Shown here piece after piece: positions 1-10,271 of a stretch of 40,552 nucleotides of DNA. The position numbers were made by a program, and so were the translations under genes. Under the pieces are notes generated by a model. That model was not told the DNA's origin, searched no databases, and worked only from the letters and a program-made list of their open reading frames with translations. Within the stretch, counting starts at the first letter, position 1; each line of letters begins with the position of its first letter. The DNA lies in the NCBI GenBank assembly GCA_030606865.1, contig JAUWFQ010000003.1, positions 1-40,552 on the forward strand, read 5' to 3'. The stretch is from a bacterium. GTDB taxonomy: Bacteria > Fidelibacterota > Marinisomatia > Marinisomatales > JAHJCW01.

Positions 1-844
1 GTAGGGCTCCTGCCGCCGCTTGATCAGAACCTGCTGCATATGCATTCGCTCCGCCCAGTGCTTGGGATGCACCGGCAGTTAAAGCGCCTGCCATTGTACT
101 AAAGAATTCCGGTGCAGATACCATGCTACCATTGTATCCTACGGTAGGTACTGTAGGATTAATCATAATATCACTAAGATGTCCTTTATAAGTATTCTTA
201 GCGGTAAAATAGCGTGCACCACCGGCTACTGAAATCATATCATTTATTTTATACGATACAACTGCTTGTCCACCTATATATAATGAAGAACCATCAAAGG
301 CAACATCCACACTATATTTGTCAGTTGGGATTCCTGAGGCTGTTAATCCAGCAGGAATCAACGATGCAGGTACCTCAAAGGAGGGTAAACCATCATCAAA
401 TACTGCACTACCACCACCACCAATCGGAATCAAGCCTGCACCAATTGCTAGATTTCCTTTTTTATATGCAACATAAAAATTGGGAAAAACCGGGACAAAT
501 GTTGTTCCTTCAAATATATCACTATTAAGCATTGGTACATTGCTTGTTATTGTTCTATCCTGAAATATGGTTTGACTGCTTAAATAGAAACTCAGACCGC
601 AATTCAGTTGCGTAAGCGCTGCCGGATTGAAATACACAGCATCAACATCCGTAGATGCATTGCGGTTCATTAAACGGATAAAATCCGCACTTTGGTTTGT
701 ATTGGTTACTATTCCGCCAGCAAAAGCAAAACCAACGAGCAGTAAACCAATTACAAAAATGGCGCCTATTTTTCTCGTTTTCTTTATTCCTCTTTTGTTA
801 ATAATAAATCCTTTAATCCCAATTAATGTTTCTCTTAGAAACAT
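1..844 (-). CDS. OmpP1/FadL/TodX-family outer membrane transport protein, N-terminal part (runs off window start)
   Basis: Minus-strand translation from ATG at 844: MFLRETLIGIKGFIINKRGIKKTRKIGAIFVIGLLLVGFAFAGGIVTNTNQSADFIRLMNRNASTDVDAVYFNPAALTQL...; the 'NQSA.F.R...R.ASTDVDAVYFNPA' pattern is typical of the family. Open to position 1. Confidence 0.85.
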   Translation of the reverse strand, partial: MFLRETLIGIKGFIINKRGIKKTRKIGAIFVIGLLLVGFAFAGGIVTNTNQSADFIRLMNRNASTDVDAVYFNPAALTQLNCGLSFYLSSQTIFQDRTITSNVPMLNSDIFEGTTFVPVFPNFYVAYKKGNLAIGAGLIPIGGGGSAVFDDGLPSFEVPASLIPAGLTASGIPTDKYSVDVAFDGSSLYIGGQAVVSYKINDMISVAGGARYFTAKNTYKGHLSDIMINPTVPTVGYNGSMVSAPEFFSTMAGALTAGASQALGGANAYAAGSDQAAAGAL

Positions 845-989
845 AAAAGACTAATAAATCTAATTATTTGGATTCTTAATAGCAAAGATTAATTATTTAG
901 CAATTTCATCCATCAAAATATTGTTAATTATCTATTTTGTAGCTTTGAAAGATTACTTTTGTCATTGTAATCTTACTTACTTTATTTGA

Positions 990-2339
<1,350 letters not shown>

Positions 2340-2340
2340 A

Positions 2341-4680
2341 ATGGCATTCACAAAAGAAATCATCGATTTCTCAAACCTAAGTAGGGATGAGATTCGTGAA
2401 CGCCTTAATGAATTAAACATACCACTTACCGTTGATGAAACCTTAAAAATCCAAAATGATATGCTTGGCAGAGCGCCATCGCTTGCGGAGTTGGTATTGT
2501 TTTCAATTGAGGGCTCCGAACATTGTTCTTATAAAAGCAGCCGCAATCATTTGAAGCAGTTTATAACAGATGGTCCAAATGTAATATTAGGCGCAAAAGA
2601 AGATGCCGGTGTCGTTGCAGTGGTAAGCGATAATGAAGGTCATCGCTATTGCGTAGTTATAAGCCACGAATCACATAATCATCCATCGCAAATTGTACCT
2701 TACGAAGGTGCTGCAACCGGCATTGGCGGAAACGTCCGTGATGTATCGTGTATGGGTGCCGAAGTAATTGCTTTAGCGGACGGTTTACGCTTCGGTGATA
2801 TAAAATCGAGTAAAAGTCTTTGGATCCATGAGGGCGTGGTTGATGGGATTGCCGGCTATGGAAACCCGCTTGGCATTCCAAATATTGGCGGCGATCTATA
2901 TTACGATGAGGGATATAACGAAAATTGTTTGGTGACTATCGTGACATTGGGGATTGTTCGCAAGGATGAAATTTTACATTCTTACGCACCAAAAAACGCA
3001 GTCGGACACGACATAATATTAGTTGGTAAACCAACCGACAATAGTGGCTTTGGCGGAGCAAGCTTCGCTTCGCTAGAATTGGAAGAAGAGAAAAAAGAAC
3101 AAAACAAAGGAGCAGTGCAAGAGCCTAACGCATTTTTAGAAAGACATATACTAAAAGCATCATATTCTTTATTTAGATTGCTTAAAGACAAGGGGTTTAT
3201 TGACAAAGTAGGTTTTAAGGATTTGGGTGCCGGTGGCGTTGCTTGTGCAAGCGTTGAGCTCGCCGAAACTTCCGGATACGGTGCTGAGGTTTGGTTAGAT
3301 AAAGTACATAAGAGTATGGACAATCTACATCCTTCGGTAATTCTTTGCTCAGAAACACAAGAACGTTTTATGTGGATATCACCTTCTGATATCACTCCAA
3401 TTATTTTAGATCATTACAACAATAAATATGATTTCCCCGGCGTTTCTAATTTAGCGCAAGCCCGAGTTATCGGGAAAATCCGTGATGACAATCAGTACAT
3501 AGTTCATAATAATGGTGAAGAAATTGTTAATGCTCCCGCCACAGAGGTAACTCGAGGCTTCCTATATAACCGTCCTTTTAAAAAACCGGAAAATAATTTT
3601 TACGAACCGCAGATATCCGAGCCAAAAGATTATAATAAAATATTATTGGAACTATTATCACACGAAAATATCGCATCGCGTGAAGCAATTTTTGAAACTT
3701 ATGACAAGCAGGTACAGGGTCGTACAAAAATTGAAGCTGGTAATGCCGATGCCGGTGTAATTGCACCTTTCAATAGTGATAGATATCCTAAAGAAATTAG
3801 AAATGTGGGAATTGCGCTATCTACAGATCATAACCCACGTTATGGAAAAATCGATCCGTATTGGGCAGCAGTTAATGCTGTTGCAGAATCAATGCGAAAC
3901 GTAGTAGCTGTTGGCGCTGTTCCGGTTGCTATGACAGATTGCCTATGCTTTGGGAATCCGGAGAAACCGGAACAAATGTGGGAATTTGCTGAAGCAGCAC
4001 GTGGTGTTGCGGAAGCTTGCAAAAATATACATTTGAAAGAACATCCTGAATCAGCTACGCCCATTGTTGCCGGAAACGTTAGTTTTTACAACGAAACAAA
4101 AAGTGGTGCGATCCCGGCAAGTCCGATCATTAGTTGTACCGGGAAAATGGACGATGTCAACCTTGCCATTACTTCCGATTTCAAAAAGGTAGATTCAGAG
4201 ATTTATTTGGTCGGCAGTCGCAAAAATGAGTGTGGCGGAAGTGTTTATTATTCTATTTTTAATGAATTAGGAAAAAATTTACCAAAACCATCATTTAAAG
4301 AAATTGAATCACAAATTTTTTCTGTGACTGATATTATCGAAAATAATTTAGCTTTATCTGCTCATGATATCAGTGAAGGCGGTATCGCGGTTGCCCTTGC
4401 TGAAATGTGTTTTATGAACAATATTGGCTGTGATGTAATTATTCATGGTAATCTAAGAACTGATACATTGCTTTTTTCTGAGACTGGAGGATTTATTGTA
4501 GAGGTTCCAAAACAGAACATCAATAAAGTGCAACATATTCTAAATAAATACTCTTGTGAATATTTTAAAATAGGAACAACTATTTCAGACAAGATTATTA
4601 GCATTAATAATGTGATTAAAGTTCCTGTTAAGGATGCCAAACAAGCTTGGGAGAATGGGTTGCGTGAAAAACTGCTATAA
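2341..4680 (+). CDS. purL: Phosphoribosylformylglycinamidine synthase, PurL subunit (small type)
   Basis: 779 aa; [60 protein letters not shown]; size of the small PurL that needs PurQ and PurS. Confidence 0.96.
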   Translation: [779 protein letters not shown]

Positions 4681-4758
4681 TCACAGAGGATACAGAGAAA
4701 AGAATAAAAAAAGTTTCAAGATTCAAGGATAAAGACAAAAACTTTACAAATAAAAACT

Positions 4759-5178
4759 ATGAAACAAACACACTTTATTAAGAACCTTCAGGACGTGAAA
4801 GAGGAACAACATTACATTGATAAACCAGTAGAGCTTTACCGTACGCGAAAACGTCTTGGTAAAACAGCCGGTGCGCAAAATATTGGTATTAACTATTGCT
4901 ATCTAAAACCTGGGCAATTATCCTCAAAACATCACTATCATACCAAAGAAGAAGAATTCTTTTTTCTTCTAAGTGGTAATGCACTTTTAAAGTATGGTGA
5001 TGAGGAATATAACTTAAAATCTGGTGATTTTGTTTCTATTCTACCGGGTGGACCATCGCATCAACTTCGAAATGACTCAAATGAAGAATGCATTTATTTA
5101 GCAATTGGAATACGTGATTCAGAAGATTCGGTAATATATTCTTGTGAAGAAATCGTTTGTGAGGAGAATAAAGAATGA
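4759..5178 (+). CDS. Cupin-domain protein of unknown function embedded in the purine operon
   Basis: 139 aa; KHHYHTKEEEFFFLLSGNALLKYGDEEYNLKSGDFVSILPGGPSHQLRND fits the two cupin motifs. Confidence 0.85.
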   Translation: MKQTHFIKNLQDVKEEQHYIDKPVELYRTRKRLGKTAGAQNIGINYCYLKPGQLSSKHHYHTKEEEFFFLLSGNALLKYGDEEYNLKSGDFVSILPGGPSHQLRNDSNEECIYLAIGIRDSEDSVIYSCEEIVCEENKE

Positions 5179-5223
5179 TTGATGAAAGGAAATATTCAAT
5201 AATCAATTTATTAATAAATCTTA

Positions 5224-6273
5224 GTGGGTTCAGTGATAAAAAAAATAGACTATAAATCAGCCGGTGTAGACATTGACGCTGGTAATCAGGCAGTTGATCT
5301 CATTAAAATCTCGGTAAAAAACACCTTTAATAAGAATGTACTCACTGGTCTTGGAAGTTTTGGTTCCCTGTATAATTTGAAAAATATTATCTCTGATTAT
5401 GAAAATCCAATTTTAGTACAAAGCATTGATGGCGTTGGGACAAAAACCATAATAGCTCGCATAATGAAAAAATATGATACTATCGGTATTGATCTTGTAA
5501 GCGCTTGTTGTAACGATATAACTGTCATGGGTGCAAAACCCTTGACTTTTTTAGATTATATTGCCAACGACAAGCTAAATCCACCGGTTATTAAAGAGAT
5601 AGTTGATGGAATGGCAATAGCTTGTCGTGAAAATAATATTGCACTCGTCGGTGGTGAAACAGCCGAAATGCCGGATACATATCTTCCCGGTGAACATGAT
5701 TTAGTTGGAATAATTACCGGAATAGTTGATAAGAAAAATATTATTGATGGTTCAGAAATTCGCAGCGGCGATATTGTTTTAGGATTACCATCAACGGGAT
5801 TACAAACAAATGGTTACTCCTTAGCAAGAAAACTATTTTTTGAAGTTGGACAATACAAAGTCTCTGATATATTACCCGGTCTTGACAAATCAATTGGAGA
5901 AACACTATTAGAATCGGCATATGTTTACAATAATTATATTCAACTGTTATTAAAGGATAAAATCCAAATCAATGGCATGGCACATATTTCCGGTGGTGGT
6001 TTAGTTGAAAACATCCCCAGAATTTTACCATCAAATTGTGCCGTTGAAATTAAAAAAGACAGTTGGCCTGTTTTGCCCGTTTTTAAAGTAATGCAAGAAA
6101 TCGGCAATATTGATGAGAAAGAAATGTTTCGAACCTTTAACATGGGAATCGGCATGGTATTAATCGTACCTGCTGAGCAAAAACAAAAAATATTTTCTAT
6201 GTTGAAGGGAGAGATCGCCGTATATGAAATCGGTAAAATTATTCAGGGAAAACCAAAAGTTTCTTTCGCATAA
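5224..6273 (+). CDS. purM: Phosphoribosylformylglycinamidine cyclo-ligase (GTG start at 5224 or 5233)
   Basis: YKSAGVDIDAGNQAVDLIK, QSIDGVGTKTIIA, DLVSACCNDI, ALVGGETAEMPDTY. Confidence 0.96.
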   Translation: MGSVIKKIDYKSAGVDIDAGNQAVDLIKISVKNTFNKNVLTGLGSFGSLYNLKNIISDYENPILVQSIDGVGTKTIIARIMKKYDTIGIDLVSACCNDITVMGAKPLTFLDYIANDKLNPPVIKEIVDGMAIACRENNIALVGGETAEMPDTYLPGEHDLVGIITGIVDKKNIIDGSEIRSGDIVLGLPSTGLQTNGYSLARKLFFEVGQYKVSDILPGLDKSIGETLLESAYVYNNYIQLLLKDKIQINGMAHISGGGLVENIPRILPSNCAVEIKKDSWPVLPVFKVMQEIGNIDEKEMFRTFNMGIGMVLIVPAEQKQKIFSMLKGEIAVYEIGKIIQGKPKVSFA

Positions 6274-6276
6274 ACG

Positions 6277-7548
6277 ATGAAAAGTTCAGTTAAAATAGCA
6301 GTTATTGTATTTCCAGGTACTAACACCGAGCGAGAAACTTTCATGGCGGTAAGACGCGCCGGTATGGAACCGGTTGAGTTCTTATGGAATAATGATTATA
6401 GTATTTTAGAGAAATGTGACGGATATATAATTGCCGGGGGTTTCTCTTATGAAGATCGTTCCCGAGCAGGTATTATTGCTTCATTAGATCCGGTTATGAA
6501 AGAAATCCGCAAACAGGCAGAAAAGGGGAAACCCGTCTTAGGTATTTGCAATGGAGCTCAGATTTTAGTCGAAGCCGGTATGGTTCCGGGATTAAAGAAC
6601 TATCAACTCGGCATCGCGCTAACAGACAATAAAAGAACTAAAGAAGGACATGTACTGGGCACCGGTTATTATAACAACTGGGCAAATTTATTTCTTTCCG
6701 TTCCAAGCGGCAGAACCGCCTTTACACGACATTTACAACAAGGACAAAATATTTATATTCCATTTGCTCATGCTGAAGGGCGTTTTGTGATGCCGGAAGA
6801 ATTGTTAGAAGAACTAATAGAGAACCAACAAACAGTCTTCCGCTATGGCGATAGCGATGGAAATATCACGCTGGAGTTTCCGACAAATCCTAACGGGTCG
6901 ATATATAATTTAGCAGCGGTATGCAATCCACAAGGAAACGTGATGGCACTAATGCCTCATCCCGAGAGGACATCAAATGGAGATGCAATTTTTACATCAA
7001 TGCGAGAATACATTGTAGAAAACATCAAACTACAGGACAAAGTCCCTACATATTCTGCAGATGAATACATAATTAAACCATACAAATCAGACACGAATTC
7101 AATTGAATGGTTTATTGAATCAATTATTACTGATAACGAAGCTGTCTCTGTTCAGAATGCGTTAGACCATTTACAAATACCGGTTACTGTAAGTAAGCAG
7201 AACTATTGGAAGATTGGTTTGAATTCTGATACTTCATATGAAATTGAAAACAACATTAATAAATCCGGCGAACTTTTCAATTCGAATAAGGAACGCTTAG
7301 TTAAATTTCAGAATCGTCCTAAAACTTCCTGTTTTCTTGTTCGTCCAAAAGAAGATTTATTAGGCCGCCAGAAAAAAGAGATCCTTAACCATCATTTTAA
7401 AATCAAAAACTTACAATATATTCAAAGTGGTGTGCTGTGGAAAATAACTGTTAATGATGATAACTTTGATAAGACAATATCCAAGGCACTAAAAACAAAC
7501 ATATTTTTTAATCCATTTTCCCATGATTGCTATGAAATACAAAAATAA
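6277..7548 (+). CDS. purQ: PurQ glutaminase subunit fused to a C-terminal extension with two PurS-like domains
   Basis: N-terminal ~265 aa: VIVFPGTNTERETFMAVRRAG, PVLGICNGAQILVEAGMVPG, ALMPHPER. C-terminal last ~75 aa (CFLVRPKEDLLGRQKKEILNHHF...VLWKITVNDDN...NIFFNPFSHDCYEI) aligns by eye with PurS; the preceding ~75 aa looks like a degenerate second copy. Confidence 0.93.
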   Translation: MKSSVKIAVIVFPGTNTERETFMAVRRAGMEPVEFLWNNDYSILEKCDGYIIAGGFSYEDRSRAGIIASLDPVMKEIRKQAEKGKPVLGICNGAQILVEAGMVPGLKNYQLGIALTDNKRTKEGHVLGTGYYNNWANLFLSVPSGRTAFTRHLQQGQNIYIPFAHAEGRFVMPEELLEELIENQQTVFRYGDSDGNITLEFPTNPNGSIYNLAAVCNPQGNVMALMPHPERTSNGDAIFTSMREYIVENIKLQDKVPTYSADEYIIKPYKSDTNSIEWFIESIITDNEAVSVQNALDHLQIPVTVSKQNYWKIGLNSDTSYEIENNINKSGELFNSNKERLVKFQNRPKTSCFLVRPKEDLLGRQKKEILNHHFKIKNLQYIQSGVLWKITVNDDNFDKTISKALKTNIFFNPFSHDCYEIQK

Positions 7549-8509
7549 TTACAGAGAACAAATCAGTAAAGAATTAAATAACTGTATCACAGAGACTAAC
7601 TTACCTCTCGGAAAAAAATATCGTGGTAAAGTGCGCGATGTTTATGATATTGGAGACAAATTAATTTTGATCACAACCGATCGCCAGAGTGCGTTTGATC
7701 GCATTTTAGCGGCAATACCTTTTAAGGGGCAAGTGCTCAACCTTACAAGTGCTTGGTGGTTTGAGCAAACCAAGCATATTGTAAAAAATCATGTATTGGA
7801 TTTACCGGATGCAAATGTGATAGTTGCGAAAAAATGTGAAGTGTTCCCGATAGAGTTTGTTGTACGTGGATACATAACCGGTTCAACTTCGACATCTTTG
7901 TGGACTGTATATAAAAACGGTTCTCGTAATTATTGCGGAATTAGTTTACCGGAAGGATTAGTTAAAAATCAACTTTTAAGTATTCCCTTACTTACGCCAA
8001 CAACAAAGGAAAAAGATCACGACAGACCAATTAGTCCGGAAGAAATCATTTCCGAAGAGTGGATGTCCAAAGATGATTGGGAAGCCGCAAGTAAAATCGC
8101 ACTACAATTATTTAAGTTTGGACAGAAAAAGGCTCTTGAAAACGGATTAATTTTAGTCGACACAAAATATGAATTAGGAAAAGATAGCAATGGAAACATT
8201 GTTCTTGTCGATGAAATTCACACGCCAGATTCAAGCCGCTATTGGATTGCCGACACATATGACGACCGCTTTAACAATGGTAAAGAACCACAAAACATTG
8301 ATAAAGAATTCTTACGTTTATGGTTTGTAGATAATTGCGATCCATATAATGATGAAGTATTGCCGTCAGCACCGAAAGAGTTAATTATTGAACTGTCACA
8401 ACGCTATATTTTTCTATACGAAACAATAACGGGAAATAGATTTAAATTTCCTATGAAAAATTTGCCGGCTAATGAACGACTAATTCTAAATTTAAAGGAA
8501 TACTTATGA
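7532..8509 (+). CDS. purC: SAICAR synthetase; ORF opens at 7523, ATG at 7532 also plausible; overlaps purQ 3' end
   Basis: GKVRDVYDIGDKLILITTDRQSAFDRILAAIPFKG, EFVVRGYITGS, LVDTKYELG, DEIHTPDSSRYW. Confidence 0.96.
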   Translation: MKYKNNYREQISKELNNCITETNLPLGKKYRGKVRDVYDIGDKLILITTDRQSAFDRILAAIPFKGQVLNLTSAWWFEQTKHIVKNHVLDLPDANVIVAKKCEVFPIEFVVRGYITGSTSTSLWTVYKNGSRNYCGISLPEGLVKNQLLSIPLLTPTTKEKDHDRPISPEEIISEEWMSKDDWEAASKIALQLFKFGQKKALENGLILVDTKYELGKDSNGNIVLVDEIHTPDSSRYWIADTYDDRFNNGKEPQNIDKEFLRLWFVDNCDPYNDEVLPSAPKELIIELSQRYIFLYETITGNRFKFPMKNLPANERLILNLKEYL

Positions 8510-8895
8510 AAGCTGTAATTATAATGGGCTCTGAATCTGACCGGAGTTTTACTGAAAAGATAACTGATGTACTAGAAAAATACAAAATTAATTTTGAGGT
8601 GTGCGTTGCGTCTGCGCACAAACAACCCTTAGAAGTATTAAATATTATTAAGTCTAATTCTGCAGAAAAGGGTGTTGTTTATATCACGATTGCTGGCCGC
8701 TCTAATGCTTTGTCAGGCTTTGTAGCTGCTAATTCTGAAAAACCTGTTATAGCTTGTCCGCCATTTAAAGATAAAACCGATATGCTTGTAAATATTCAGT
8801 CAACACTGCAAATGCCAAGCAACGCTCCCGTATTAACGATTTTAGATCCGGGGAATTGCGCTTTGGCAGTTAAAAGAATTTTAGAGTTGGGATAA
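8506..8895 (+). CDS. purE: Phosphoribosylaminoimidazole carboxylase, class II PurE type; overlaps purC by 4 nt
   Basis: 129 aa; IIMGSESDRSFTEKI, ASAHKQPLEVL, VYITIAGRSNALSGFVA, PVIACPP, MPSNAPVLTILDPGNCALA. The AGRSNALSGF/ACPP signature is class II (Treponema/animal type). Confidence 0.93.
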   Translation: MKAVIIMGSESDRSFTEKITDVLEKYKINFEVCVASAHKQPLEVLNIIKSNSAEKGVVYITIAGRSNALSGFVAANSEKPVIACPPFKDKTDMLVNIQSTLQMPSNAPVLTILDPGNCALAVKRILELG

Positions 8896-8916
8896 CCACA
8901 GAGGATATAAAGAAAA

Positions 8917-10269
8917 ATGTTAAGTAACATATCACCAATTGACGGACGCTACGAAAAGGATACTCAGGAATTAAAACTGTTCTTTTCTGAAGAAGCGTTA
9001 ATTAAATATCGTATAAAAATTGAAATAGAATATTTAATTGCTCTTTGCAGTGTTGTTCATATTAAAGAACTGAAGCCGTTATCATCCAGAAAAAAAACAG
9101 AACTAAGAAATCTCTATAATAAGTTTTCAACTAAGGATGCAAAGCACGTTAAAAAAATTGAAGAAAAAACTAACCATGATGTAAAAGCAGTTGAGTACTT
9201 CATAAGTGATAAGTTAAAACGTTCAGGGTCAACAAAATTAATTCCATGGATTCACTTTGCATTGACATCAGAGGATATCAACAACCTTTCATATTCCCTT
9301 ATGTGGCAAGATGGATTAATCCACGTTTATCTTCCAACGTTGAGAAAAGTTATATCCAAACTTAAATCTTTAGCAAAAAAATATAACAGTACCGCAATGC
9401 TTGCGATGACTCACGGCCAGCCGGCGACACCAACCACGATAGGCAAGGAATTGGCTGTATTCTGTAATCGCCTACAAAGACAAACAATATATATTCGAGC
9501 ACACAAACTACAAGGTAAACTCGGAGGAGCAACAGGTACCTGGGGGGCTCACCTGGCAGCATATTCCCGTGCTGATTGGTTACATTTTACTCAGCATTTT
9601 ATAAAATCGTTAAGGCTAGAACCTAATTTAATTACAACACAAATTGAACCGCATGATTCTATTGTCGAAAGTTATCAATCAATTATCCGCATTAATTCAA
9701 TCTTGATAGATTTCTGTCAAGATATTTGGCAATATATTAGCCGTGGAATTTTTAAACAAAAACGCATTGCTGAGGAAATAGGTTCAAGCACAATGCCGCA
9801 TAAAATCAATCCTATTAATTTTGAGAATGCAGAAGGTAACCTTGGTATTTCCAATTCGATGCTATCTCATTTTTGTATGAAATTGCCTATTTCAAGATTG
9901 CAGCGTGATTTATCCGATAGTACTGTATTACGCAATCAAGGTATTGCATTGGCTTATTCGCTATTAGCGATTAAAAATATACTTAAAGGGCTAAATCGTT
10001 TGTCAGTTGATAAAACTTCTACCAAAAATGAATTGAATAAACATTGGGAAGTATTAGCAGAGGCAATACAAACCATCCTACGCAAAAATGGTCAAATTGA
10101 TGCTTATGAAAAGTTAAAAGAACTAACTCGTGGTAAGAAAATTTCGCAGGAAACTATTAAGAATTTTATCAATAGCATTAAATTGTCAAAAACAGATAAA
10201 GAATATTTGCTTAGTCTAACACCGGAAACTTATATAGGGTTATCCTCAAAATTGGCAGGACTAATATAA
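8917..10269 (+). CDS. purB: Adenylosuccinate lyase
   Basis: 450 aa; MLSNISPIDGRYEKDTQELKLFFSEEALIKYRI, GSSTMPHKINPINFENAEGNLGISN. Confidence 0.96.
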   Translation: MLSNISPIDGRYEKDTQELKLFFSEEALIKYRIKIEIEYLIALCSVVHIKELKPLSSRKKTELRNLYNKFSTKDAKHVKKIEEKTNHDVKAVEYFISDKLKRSGSTKLIPWIHFALTSEDINNLSYSLMWQDGLIHVYLPTLRKVISKLKSLAKKYNSTAMLAMTHGQPATPTTIGKELAVFCNRLQRQTIYIRAHKLQGKLGGATGTWGAHLAAYSRADWLHFTQHFIKSLRLEPNLITTQIEPHDSIVESYQSIIRINSILIDFCQDIWQYISRGIFKQKRIAEEIGSSTMPHKINPINFENAEGNLGISNSMLSHFCMKLPISRLQRDLSDSTVLRNQGIALAYSLLAIKNILKGLNRLSVDKTSTKNELNKHWEVLAEAIQTILRKNGQIDAYEKLKELTRGKKISQETIKNFINSIKLSKTDKEYLLSLTPETYIGLSSKLAGLI

Positions 10270-10271
10270 TC

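Noticed and set aside
214-854. Plus-strand ORFs 214-528 and 627-854
   Set aside because: They are shadows of the minus-strand OmpP1/FadL-like gene (open from 844 to the window start); the translations have no protein-like character.
2982-3395. 137-aa minus ORF inside purL and similar antisense ORFs in purA, purL, purD, the R-M gene, M16 peptidase, lpdA and nifJ
   Set aside because: All lie opposite strongly supported conserved genes and look like codon-bias shadows.
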